From NCBI GenBank assembly GCA_964194555.1, contig CAXMMT010000083.1, positions 1 through 52,640 of the forward strand: a DNA stretch of 52,640 nucleotides, read 5' to 3'. Made by a program: the position numbers and the translations under genes. The DNA comes from SZUA-217 sp964194555. Lineage in GTDB: Bacteria > Actinomycetota > Acidimicrobiia > Spongiisociales > ZC4RG35. Positions 37,742 through 45,775 of this stretch are shown here, one piece after another. The notes beneath the pieces were generated by a model that was given only the letters and a program-made list of their open reading frames with translations, was not told where the DNA came from and did no database searches. Position 1 is the stretch's first letter, and every line of letters starts with the position of its first letter.

Positions 37742-37903
37742 AGTGTCCTGAATCGTGAGTCCGTGCTGATCTCGCCCAGGCATCGGTGCTCCTGACAAGG
37801 ACGCACAACGAAGGCGCAGCCGTAGCTGCGTCGAAGCGGAGGACACAGTCAGGGGCACCGAGGGAAGGCGAGATTCTGTGCATGATTCGCGACTCAGGAC
37901 ACT
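37742..37903. repeat. Structured repeat element, copy C
   Basis: A 162-bp element with outer arms AGTGTCCTGAATCG and CGACTCAGGACACT, inner arms ATCTCGCC and GGCGAGAT, and a 51-bp core at 37796-37846. The core hairpin is CGCAGC-CGTA-GCTGCG. Compared with copy A (CGCACC, GGTGCG), one stem position changed on both sides and kept pairing. The element spans the gap between the aminotransferase and serA and contains the aminotransferase stop codon and the serA ribosome site. Confidence 0.82.
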
Positions 37904-38994
37904 AGAACGTCGCCGAGTTCCGCGAGAAGAGGATTTAGCTCATCCATCGTGTGGTCACCCATATGGCCGATACGGATTGTGGATTCGGTCAGCTTGCCGT
38001 AGCCCCCACCAATCACCCAACCGCGAGCTGCCATCTCGGTGACAGTGGCCGAAGCCCCGTGACCTCCCGGCATCGATATGCACGTTACCGTTGGAGACCG
38101 ATGACCTTCGGGGGCCAGGACGTCGATACCCACCCCGGCTTCTCTCATCTCCTCGATCCATTCGATCGTCCGCTCTTGCATCGCCAGATGCCTCTTCCAT
38201 CGGTTCTCGATGCCCTCCTCTGCGATTCGAGCAAGCTGAACATCCAGTGCATAGAGGAGGGACACCGCCGGGGTGGCCGGAGTCTGGTTCTTCACCAGCT
38301 CGGACATGAGTCGGTCGAGGGCGAAATACCAGCCACGGCCGGGGGCGTTCGTCGATCGATCCATCATCGCGTCGGAGGCCACTCCGAACGCCAGTCCCGG
38401 TGGCAATGCCAGAGCCTTCTGAGACCCGGTCAATATGAAGTCGATTCCCCATTCGTCGGTTCTTGTCTCCAAACCGGGGACCCCGGTGACGGAGTCGACG
38501 AGCAGCAGCGTGTCCTCGCTCCCACCTACGACTGAGGAAATCGCCTCCAGATCCTGGAGGGCGCCCGTCGACGTCTCGGACTGCGAAACCGTCACCGCGT
38601 CATATCCGCCGATGGCGAGACGGTCGGCGATCTGGTCCGGCTGATGGACCTCTCCCCATGGAATGGTCAACGCGTCAACCTCGAAACCGCAGGTTCGGGC
38701 AATCTCTGCGAATCGGCCGGAGAAACCGCCGTTGACGAGGCTCAATACCCGACCACCGATAACCCCGTTGCGTACAGCAGCCTCCATGAGTCCGGTCGCA
38801 GAGGAGGTCGAAACGAACACGGACCGGTCGGTGAGGAACAGTGGCCGCAAACCGGCGTCGATGCGAGCCATCAGATCCTGAATGGCCTCACCGCGGTGAC
38901 CGATCATCGGCCCGGTCTGGGCGGCCAGAACGTCCGCATGCACTTCAGTCGGGCCAGGCAGGAAAAACCGTCCGCGCTGGAGTGGCACGCTCAC
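37894..38994 (-). CDS. Class V aminotransferase, alanine-glyoxylate/serine type
   Basis: A 366-residue PLP enzyme. Signatures are FFLPGPTEVHADVLAAQTGPMIGHRG, the STSSATGLMEAAVRN cofactor block, VDSVTGVPG, and the PLP-binding Lys in LTGSQKALALPPGLAFG. GTG 38994 overlaps the ctaG stop (GTGA), which fixes the start. With serA directly downstream it may act as the phosphoserine aminotransferase, since no serC is seen; a serine- or alanine-glyoxylate transaminase is the alternative. The last codons and stop lie within repeat C. Confidence 0.87.
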   Translation of the reverse strand: MSVPLQRGRFFLPGPTEVHADVLAAQTGPMIGHRGEAIQDLMARIDAGLRPLFLTDRSVFVSTSSATGLMEAAVRNGVIGGRVLSLVNGGFSGRFAEIARTCGFEVDALTIPWGEVHQPDQIADRLAIGGYDAVTVSQSETSTGALQDLEAISSVVGGSEDTLLLVDSVTGVPGLETRTDEWGIDFILTGSQKALALPPGLAFGVASDAMMDRSTNAPGRGWYFALDRLMSELVKNQTPATPAVSLLYALDVQLARIAEEGIENRWKRHLAMQERTIEWIEEMREAGVGIDVLAPEGHRSPTVTCISMPGGHGASATVTEMAARGWVIGGGYGKLTESTIRIGHMGDHTMDELNPLLAELGDVLVS

Positions 38995-39797
38995 GCCGTC
39001 GGAACGGAGGTGTTGAGTTCCTCCCACTCACGTTCTTCGGAGGTCCACCGGAACCAGATCACCGCAATGGTGATCCAGAGAATGAAGCCGCCGCCAAGCT
39101 TCATCACAATGCCGGAAATCGTCTGATCGGTCACCGGATCCAACCCCCACTCGAGAGCGGCGGCACCGTACCCGGTGTAGAGAGCCACTGTGGAGAAGGT
39201 GAGGAACGAAGCCGGGATGGTGGGGAGCAGAGATTGGAAGAAAAGGTAGAGCATCTGCGCCGGGCGAGAGATCTTCGGAATCGCCATGGTCGGAGAGAGG
39301 ACAGGCATCCACATGAGGAAAGCCGAGAAGAAGAGAAGCGAATGAATGAGAAAATGGGCCAACTCGTTGCCCAGCATCAACCCGACCATCTCCGGCCAGT
39401 GGATCAGAATGAATGTTGTGTTGAAGAGCACAAAGGCCGGCACGGGTCGAGCAAGAGGTCTGAGCCATCTGACTACCCATGGATGGCCCAGGGTTGCATC
39501 GCCAAGCCATCGCGGAGTCCCCATGAGCAGCAGTGGCGCCACGACCAAGGCGAGAACGATGTGCTCCACCATATGCACCGAGAACAGCGATTCCTCACCG
39601 ATGTCATGGAGAGGCCACCCCGATACCAGCCACATCAGCGCGAGCCCCAGATACCACTGCCACCACTGTCTTCGGGTCGGACCCGGAGCAACGGAGGCCG
39701 AATGGGTCCGGATCCGCACATTTGCGTACCAATAGCCGAACCCGAGGACGAAGATCAGAGCCCAAACATCGAAGTGCGGGTGCCAGTCGGGGATCAC
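38991..39797 (-). CDS. ctaG: Cytochrome c oxidase assembly factor CtaG (caa3 type)
   Basis: A 268-residue membrane protein with about seven helices, of the caa3_CtaG family needed for oxidase assembly in Bacillus-type systems. Blocks are WQWYLGLALMWLVSGWPLHDIGEESLFSVHMVEHIVLALVVAPLLLMG-like (His-rich helices), HFLIHSLLFFSAFLMWMPVL and a late TLALYTGYG-like loop. It lies 13 bp after the subunit IV gene and overlaps the aminotransferase start. Confidence 0.9.
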   Translation of the reverse strand: MIPDWHPHFDVWALIFVLGFGYWYANVRIRTHSASVAPGPTRRQWWQWYLGLALMWLVSGWPLHDIGEESLFSVHMVEHIVLALVVAPLLLMGTPRWLGDATLGHPWVVRWLRPLARPVPAFVLFNTTFILIHWPEMVGLMLGNELAHFLIHSLLFFSAFLMWMPVLSPTMAIPKISRPAQMLYLFFQSLLPTIPASFLTFSTVALYTGYGAAALEWGLDPVTDQTISGIVMKLGGGFILWITIAVIWFRWTSEEREWEELNTSVPTA

Positions 39798-39810
39798 GAT
39801 CGACGCGCCA

Positions 39811-40119
39811 CTAACCCCGGATGACTACGACCCCCATTGCCGATAGGACCACCAGATAGAGGCCTAGGGCAAGGATCGCACCGGCGGTGAAGAAACGGTT
39901 CGGAATTGCGTTCTCGAATCGGAGATGCATGTACCAGCCGACCACGATCACAAACTTGAGCAACGCAAGAGAGATCAGAATGAGAGCGTTGAGAGCGCCA
40001 AGCCCGAGTTCGCGATCGATGTAGAACATCGCCACCTCGAACGCCGTGAGCACTGCCAGAAGCCCAGCAATCTTCCAATACAGAGCCGGCGAAGGATGGG
40101 CGTCGTGTTCGGCTGTCAT
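39811..40119 (-). CDS. ctaF: Cytochrome c oxidase subunit IV (prokaryotic COX4 type)
   Basis: A 102-residue protein with three hydrophobic helices, matching the prokaryotic COX4 family (ALYWKIAGLLAVLTAFEVA, LKFVIVVGWYMHLRFE, and a last helix ending VVLSAMGVVVIRG). ATG 40119 overlaps the ctaE stop (ATGA). A longer upstream reading in this frame is antisense-like noise within ctaE and is not used. It stabilises the oxidase complex. Confidence 0.88.
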   Translation of the reverse strand: MTAEHDAHPSPALYWKIAGLLAVLTAFEVAMFYIDRELGLGALNALILISLALLKFVIVVGWYMHLRFENAIPNRFFTAGAILALGLYLVVLSAMGVVVIRG

Positions 40120-40742
40120 GCCGGAGGCACCGAGAGCAGATAGACGACAGTGAAGATGACGATCCAGATGATGTCGACGAAGTGCCAGTACAACCCGACC
40201 AACTCGAGACTCATGCCCTGTTTCTCGCTGAGCCCGCCCCTGCGACGGGAGATGCCCCAGAGCGAGAGCAGCATGATCACACCGATCGCGACGTGTGTTC
40301 CGTGGAACCCGGTGAGCAGGTAGAACGCCGATGCTGCCGGGTTGGTCGACAGCGTCATGTCGTAGTGAACTATGAATTCGGTGAACTCGAACACCTGGCC
40401 ACCAAGAAACACGGCGCCCAGGGCAGCAGTGGCGAACAGCCAGGTCCGTGTCCCGTTCTGGTCGCCCTTGCTCAGGGCGTGATGGGCGAGGACCATCGTC
40501 AGAGAACTCATCAACAACACAAACGAGCTGACCGAGGTGAAGGGGATGTCGTAGATCTCCGACGGGTAGGTCCCCTCGAAACCACCTCGATTCGAGTAGA
40601 GCAGGTAGGTCGCGATCAGGGCCCCGAAGAACATGAATTCCGAGCTGAGGAAGACCCACATTCCGAGCTTGCGGTTGTCGATCCCCGTCGATTCGTGCTC
40701 GTCGTGGTGGGAGACGGGAGTGTCGTGAGCTACATCAGACAC
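40116..40742 (-). CDS. ctaE: Cytochrome c oxidase subunit III
   Basis: A 208-residue subunit with about five helices. Blocks are KLGMWVFLSSEFMFFGALIATYLLY, TGFHGTHVAIGVIMLL and the final YWHFVDIIWIVIFTVVYLL. GTG 40742 overlaps the ctaD end by 8 bp and has GGAGG 9 nt upstream. Subunit III lies beside the D-channel entrance of subunit I. Confidence 0.95.
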   Translation of the reverse strand: MSDVAHDTPVSHHDEHESTGIDNRKLGMWVFLSSEFMFFGALIATYLLYSNRGGFEGTYPSEIYDIPFTSVSSFVLLMSSLTMVLAHHALSKGDQNGTRTWLFATAALGAVFLGGQVFEFTEFIVHYDMTLSTNPAASAFYLLTGFHGTHVAIGVIMLLSLWGISRRRGGLSEKQGMSLELVGLYWHFVDIIWIVIFTVVYLLSVPPA

Positions 40743-42759
40743 CGGCTTGCACCTCCTCCGACATGTCTTCACCCGGTTCGTCGTGCGGCTCCTCGATGGG
40801 CTCGATCGCCCACCCGATCACCGCGGCCAGCGAAATCACCGCCCCGATCGCGATCAGAGCCTTGCCCCATGCGGTCGTGTGATAGATGATCCCGTAGAAC
40901 ATCAGCGGGAAACCGGCAGCCATGATCAATGGAAAATAGGAAGGGTTGGGCAGATGGATTGGCTCGGGCGGGTTCAACCCGACATGTTCCAGCTCGGCAA
41001 CGATCTGGTCGGCATCATCTTTGCGAACGGCACGACCCTCGTCATCCTGGTCATACTTGAGATGCCAGAAGTGGTCCAGTTTCGAGATCACCGGCGAAAC
41101 GGCGAAGTTGTACTCGGGAGGGGGGTTGGGGGTGGTCCACTCGACGGTCCGTGCATCCCATGGGTCGAGGCCGGAGTCCTCACCGTGTCTCCGGCTGTGG
41201 TGCCAGTTGTACATGAAGACAGCCACGCCCGCAGCGATGATGAAGGCGCCGATGGTCACAACGATATTCCACGGCTCCAAGCCTGCCTCCGGAGGGTACT
41301 TCCAGGTTCGTCGCACCATCCCCTGAAGCCCGAGCCAGTGCATGGGAGCAAACGTGGTGTTGAAGCCGATGAACATCAGCCAGAAGTTGACCTTCCCCAG
41401 CCTCTCGCTCATGACTTTGCCGGTCAGCTTGGGGAACCAGTAGTACAACCCGGCGAACAAACCGAACACTGAACCGCCGAACAAGACGTAGTGGAGGTGG
41501 GCGACGATGTAGTAGGTGTCGGTCTGCTGCCAATCCGAGGGGACGACGGCATGGGTCACTCCCGACAGCCCGCCGATGGTGAACATCGCGATGAAACCAA
41601 CAGCAAAGAGCATGGGGGTGGTCATTCGTAATCGCCCTCCCCACATGGTCCCCATCCAGTTGAAGATCTTGATGCCGGTGGGGATGGCAATAGTCATCGT
41701 CGCCAGACCAAACGCCGCCTGGGCCACGGGTGTGACTCCGGAGGCGAACATGTGATGAGCCCACACTCCGAATCCGAGGAACGCAATGGCTGCTCCGGCG
41801 AATACCACTGCCGAGTAGCCGAATAGGGGTTTCCTGGAGAAGACCGGAAGGACCTCGGACACGATTCCCATTGCCGGCAGGATCAGGATGTAGACCTCGG
41901 GGTGTCCAAAAAGCCAGAACAAATGCTGCCAGAGAATCGGATCCCCACCGCCCACAGGCGCGAAGAAAAGCGTTCCGAACTGCCGGTCGAAAGTGACCAT
42001 GAAGAGCGCCACCGCAATGATCGGGATAGAGAAAAGCAGCAGGAATGCAACGACGGTCGACATCCACACGAACACCGGCATCCGCAATAGCCGCATGCCT
42101 TTGGCGCGCATGTTGAAGATGGTGACGATGAAGTTGACCGCCGAGACCAGCGATGCGAGGCCAAGGATCTGAAGTCCAAGAGCCCAATAATCCATGGCCG
42201 TCCCCGCGGAGTAGAAGGGGCCTGCGTTGGGTTGGTAGCCGAACCATCCACCGTCGGGAGAATCAGCGAGCCAGTTGAAGCTTCCCGGACCACCTCCAGC
42301 CGGAATGTTTCCGGCTATGCCATCGGGACCGATCGGGGGCACCGACGTCCCGAAGACGAACGTGCTGTACAAGAAGATGCCTCCGAACAAGAAGATCCAC
42401 CACGACAGGGCGTTCAACCGAGGAAAGGCAACGTCACGGGCGCCGATCATCAAGGGGATCAGATAGTTCATGAAGGCAGCCGAAGTCGGCATGATGAACA
42501 GGAAGATCATGGTCGTCGCGTGCATGGTGAACATTGCGTTGTACGCGCCGGCAGTGAGGAACTCGGCGTTGGCCTGGGACAACTGGATCCTCAGCATGAG
42601 GGCTTCGAGGCCACCGACTATGAAGAAGAAGAAGGCAGCGTAGCCATACATAATGCCGATCTTCTTGTGATCGACGGTGGTCAGCCATGACCACCACCCC
42701 GTTGTCGAAGACGGGCGTTTGAAGATCGTCGTCCGGGGACGCTCGGCGGTTGCCGTCAT
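40735..42759 (-). CDS. ctaD: Cytochrome c oxidase subunit I
   Basis: A 674-residue catalytic subunit with haem a and the haem a3-CuB centre. The copper-haem block HLFWLFGHPEVYILILPAMG holds the His-x3-Tyr crosslink motif, followed by HHMFASG and the haem ligand block HAVVPSDWQQTDTYYIVAHLHYVLFGG. An extra C-terminal cytoplasmic stretch of about 120 residues with a further helix pair is present, as in actinobacterial and caa3-type forms. ATG 42759 overlaps the ctaC stop (ATGA) and has GGAGAG upstream. Confidence 0.98.
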   Translation of the reverse strand: MTATAERPRTTIFKRPSSTTGWWSWLTTVDHKKIGIMYGYAAFFFFIVGGLEALMLRIQLSQANAEFLTAGAYNAMFTMHATTMIFLFIMPTSAAFMNYLIPLMIGARDVAFPRLNALSWWIFLFGGIFLYSTFVFGTSVPPIGPDGIAGNIPAGGGPGSFNWLADSPDGGWFGYQPNAGPFYSAGTAMDYWALGLQILGLASLVSAVNFIVTIFNMRAKGMRLLRMPVFVWMSTVVAFLLLFSIPIIAVALFMVTFDRQFGTLFFAPVGGGDPILWQHLFWLFGHPEVYILILPAMGIVSEVLPVFSRKPLFGYSAVVFAGAAIAFLGFGVWAHHMFASGVTPVAQAAFGLATMTIAIPTGIKIFNWMGTMWGGRLRMTTPMLFAVGFIAMFTIGGLSGVTHAVVPSDWQQTDTYYIVAHLHYVLFGGSVFGLFAGLYYWFPKLTGKVMSERLGKVNFWLMFIGFNTTFAPMHWLGLQGMVRRTWKYPPEAGLEPWNIVVTIGAFIIAAGVAVFMYNWHHSRRHGEDSGLDPWDARTVEWTTPNPPPEYNFAVSPVISKLDHFWHLKYDQDDEGRAVRKDDADQIVAELEHVGLNPPEPIHLPNPSYFPLIMAAGFPLMFYGIIYHTTAWGKALIAIGAVISLAAVIGWAIEPIEEPHDEPGEDMSEEVQAGV

Positions 42760-43820
42760 TTGTTGCTCTCCAACCACACGATCAAGTCGTCGATCTCCTG
42801 CTCCGTCAGCGCCAGATTCGGCATGAAACTACCGGGTTTGACGTATGGCGGATCTGCCAGCCACGCCTTGAGAGCAGCGTCGTATGTCTGTCCTTCTTCC
42901 GGAAGGCTTGCGCCCGCAAACACGGTCCTCGAGGCGAAATGAGTCAAGTCCGGCCCGCTGAAGGCCTCCTGCGGAACGATGTTCGATGCCGAGTCGTCGT
43001 CAAAGCGGACCGTATGGCACTGAACGCAGCCCTTGTTGGTGAAGACCTGATATCCGTCGTACTCGGGGGTCCCCTCAGCAGGCAACACCGCAGGCGCCTG
43101 CTGCTCGGCGACCCAAGCGTCGAACTCGGATAGTGTGACGGCCAGGACGCGGGCTCGCATCAGGGAATGGGACAGGCCACAGAACTCGGCGCAATGACCC
43201 CAGAACTCGCCGGGCTCGTAGGACTCCAGCCTCAACTCGGTGACCTGACCCGGCACGAGATATCGCTTTCCATGGAGAGCGGGAATCCAGAAGTTGTGAA
43301 GAACGTCATCTGAGGTCATCACCGCGCAGATCTCTTGACCCGCCGGTATGACCATCACATTGGCGGTGTCGATCCCCTGGTCGGGATAGTTGTACTCGAA
43401 CCACCATTGGTGGCCGACAACCTCGACAACCATCGAGTCGGAATCGCATCCGGTGAGCTCGAATACCGCCGACACCGTCGGCACCGAGATCCCCGCCAGG
43501 ATCAGCGCCGGGATGACGGTCCAAAGAACTTCGAGCTTGGCGTTGCCATGCAGTTGCTTCGGCTCTGCCGCATCGTCATCGCCCCGATCCCGGAACACGA
43601 AGAGCATGACGACGATCGCCCCCATCACCAGCACGAAAACAGCAGTTGCTATCCAGAAGACCATCCAGAAGAGGCCATCGATGCGCTCTGCATTCGGACC
43701 TGCCGGTTCGAATATCGTGAGCGGAGCATCCTGGATCTCGATAAATGAACAGGAGGCGAGAAGGATGGTCGTGCCGACCATCGCAATTGGGCGAGATATA
43801 CGGTGACGGAACCGGACCAT
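42756..43820 (-). CDS. ctaC: Cytochrome c oxidase subunit II with fused cytochrome c
   Basis: A 354-residue electron-entry subunit. The N-terminus is a lipoprotein signal (RFRHR then LLASC), followed by two helices, the CuA cupredoxin domain (HNFWIPALHGK, HCAEFCGLSHSLM) and a C-terminal class I cytochrome c with CVQCH haem site and Met ligand in GSFMPN. This is a caa3-type arrangement that accepts electrons without a separate cytochrome c. ATG 43820 gives the best signal peptide; ATG 43883, overlapping the upstream stop, is possible. Confidence 0.95.
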   Translation of the reverse strand: MVRFRHRISRPIAMVGTTILLASCSFIEIQDAPLTIFEPAGPNAERIDGLFWMVFWIATAVFVLVMGAIVVMLFVFRDRGDDDAAEPKQLHGNAKLEVLWTVIPALILAGISVPTVSAVFELTGCDSDSMVVEVVGHQWWFEYNYPDQGIDTANVMVIPAGQEICAVMTSDDVLHNFWIPALHGKRYLVPGQVTELRLESYEPGEFWGHCAEFCGLSHSLMRARVLAVTLSEFDAWVAEQQAPAVLPAEGTPEYDGYQVFTNKGCVQCHTVRFDDDSASNIVPQEAFSGPDLTHFASRTVFAGASLPEEGQTYDAALKAWLADPPYVKPGSFMPNLALTEQEIDDLIVWLESNK

Positions 43821-43879
43821 CGGGACGGCATCATACGGAGAATCCCGGCGTCCGACCAACTTCGACAAACACCGGAGAA

Positions 43880-44707
43880 TCATCGAGACACGGCTTCGAA
43901 GGCTCGCGCCAATTCGTCGTCGGAAGCGGCCCCCTCGAATGAGGCAAACACAACACCGTCAGCATCCGTCACGAAGACCCAGGGCTCGGAAGGAAGACTC
44001 CAATCAGCAACCGACGGGACGAGGATCAACTCATCGAACGAGCTCACTTGAATGTTCTCGTAGACCTCGACATGGACGTAGCTGAGGGAAGGGAACTCCG
44101 CCGACAGCTTCTTCACCTGGTCCAACAGCGGTCCACAGGCCTCAGACGTGCACCAGGCCGGGGTGCCAAAGATGATCACCGTGGGGCCGGACTCAACGGC
44201 CTCGGCCACGGTGAGTTCGTAGAACGAGGGGTCGGGGCTCGGGTCCGAAGTCAAATCGACCAGGTCGACATCAGCAGAGGTGCGGGTCTCCGATCTGGGT
44301 GCCTCGTCTCCGGGGCTCACCACAAGTGGATCAGCGACCGTCACCAGACCCAGCGGCCCGAGCTGACCGAGACGACCGGCGTCCATGGTTATCTGAAATG
44401 TTCCCGGTCCCGGAATGTCCATGTAGAAGGCGTAAAGACCTCGAACGTCGGGCACCAGCCAGAAGAACTCCCCCTGGTATTCACCCAACGGCGATCCGAT
44501 GCCGTCTCTGAGAGTCGCCACAATCTCGATGTCGGGTGCCGCGAGGGATTCTCCAGTCTCGAAGTCGGTCAGAGCGACCATCACCCTCTGCACACCAACA
44601 CCCACACTTCCCGGAGACGAGGCAATCCGGGGAAACACGGCAACATCAGAGGAGCAAGCCGCGAGCAAGAGACCACTGAACGTTATCCCGACGATGAGAC
44701 GCCTCAC
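43880..44707 (-). CDS. Thioredoxin-like lipoprotein in the oxidase operon
   Basis: A 275-residue secreted lipoprotein (signal RRLIVGITFSGLLLAACSSD). Residues about 30-125 are a beta-rich domain with FETGESLAAPDIEIVATLRD and GTFQITMDAG. Residues about 165-270 are a thioredoxin-like domain with TPAWCTSEACGPLLDQVKKL, a C-x4-C in place of CxxC. Its place between ctaB and ctaC suggests copper or thiol handling for CuA maturation, like SCO proteins, but it lacks the SCO His motif. GTG 44707 overlaps the ctaB stop. Confidence 0.8.
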   Translation of the reverse strand: MRRLIVGITFSGLLLAACSSDVAVFPRIASSPGSVGVGVQRVMVALTDFETGESLAAPDIEIVATLRDGIGSPLGEYQGEFFWLVPDVRGLYAFYMDIPGPGTFQITMDAGRLGQLGPLGLVTVADPLVVSPGDEAPRSETRTSADVDLVDLTSDPSPDPSFYELTVAEAVESGPTVIIFGTPAWCTSEACGPLLDQVKKLSAEFPSLSYVHVEVYENIQVSSFDELILVPSVADWSLPSEPWVFVTDADGVVFASFEGAASDDELARAFEAVSR

Positions 44708-45609
44708 AGCAGCACGTCCAACATCACAGCGGCGAAGAGAACGGACAGGTACACCGTCGAAGTGGTGAACAGCCGCATCGCCTGGCTGGGCTCTCGGTAG
44801 ACACGCCAGGTATCCGAGAGGAACCAGGCGCCGAGGACAAGGGCTGCAGTGAGGTAGATCCACGACATGTTGGCGAGAGGAACGAGCAACAATGAGACAC
44901 CGACCATCAGACCCGTGTAGAGCAGCATTCGACGGGTGGTTACCTCGATGCCGGCCACCACCGGAAGCATTGGGACACCCGCCTTTTCGTAGTCGTCCTT
45001 GTAACGCAAGGCCAGGGCCCAGAAGTGCGGCGGCGTCCAGTAGAACACGACCAGGAACAGCACCCAGGCAGGCACACCGACGCTTCCCGTCACGGCCGCC
45101 CAACCAACCAGCACCGGCGCGGCGCCTGCAGCTCCTCCGATCACGATGTTCTGAACTGATCTTCTCTTGAGGGCGATGGTGTAGACGAACACGTAGAAGA
45201 GGAGGGCGGCGGTTGAGATGGAGGCGGCGAGGAGATTCGTCGTCACAGCAAGCCAAGAGAATCCGGCGATTCCGAGGAGCACACCGAATATCAACGCGTT
45301 CCTCGGCGGCACCTCGTGTCTGGCAAGCGGCCGGCCACGCGTCCGATTCATCAAGACATCGATGTCCCTGTCCAGATAGTTGTTGAGCGCATTCGCCCCG
45401 CCGGCCGAGAGGGTTCCTCCGATGAGAGTGGTCAGAACCAGCCAGGTGCCCGGCCACCGGTCCGCGGCCAGAACCATTGCCGGAACAGTGGTTATCAGCA
45501 GCAACTCGATGATTCGTGGCTTGGTCAAGGCCACGTAGGCAGCGAAGCGCGACCGCACCACAGGAGCGGATTGCACTACGACTTGGGGGTCGTGGGAATC
45601 AGTCGACAT
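44704..45609 (-). CDS. ctaB: Protohaem IX farnesyltransferase
   Basis: A 301-residue UbiA-family prenyltransferase making haem O, the precursor of haem A. The first Asp-rich motif is in NALNNYLDRDIDVLMNRTRGRPL and the second in YWTPPHFWALALRYKDDYEKAGVPMLPVV. About nine helices. It is the first gene of the cta operon; AAGGA lies 5-6 nt before ATG 45609. It is divergent from the HNH gene. Confidence 0.97.
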   Translation of the reverse strand: MSTDSHDPQVVVQSAPVVRSRFAAYVALTKPRIIELLLITTVPAMVLAADRWPGTWLVLTTLIGGTLSAGGANALNNYLDRDIDVLMNRTRGRPLARHEVPPRNALIFGVLLGIAGFSWLAVTTNLLAASISTAALLFYVFVYTIALKRRSVQNIVIGGAAGAAPVLVGWAAVTGSVGVPAWVLFLVVFYWTPPHFWALALRYKDDYEKAGVPMLPVVAGIEVTTRRMLLYTGLMVGVSLLLVPLANMSWIYLTAALVLGAWFLSDTWRVYREPSQAMRLFTTSTVYLSVLFAAVMLDVLL

Positions 45610-45775
45610 CGCAATCCTTCATTCTGTCGCAATTCTCTCGCACTTTTCTTGGCTCGCACCATAAAGAATCGCACCTCACCAAGAAAACACGCCAATCCGA
45701 GGCATCCTCGAAACTGTCGACCCGACACGGCTGAATGGCCACGACGCGGTCCGTTATGTCAAGGCCAGCGCCCGC

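Noticed and set aside
39811..40659. Long frame read through subunit IV into the ctaE region
   Set aside because: Only the last 102 codons encode recognisable protein; the upstream part is ctaE in another frame, and the ATG at 40119 overlaps the ctaE stop properly.
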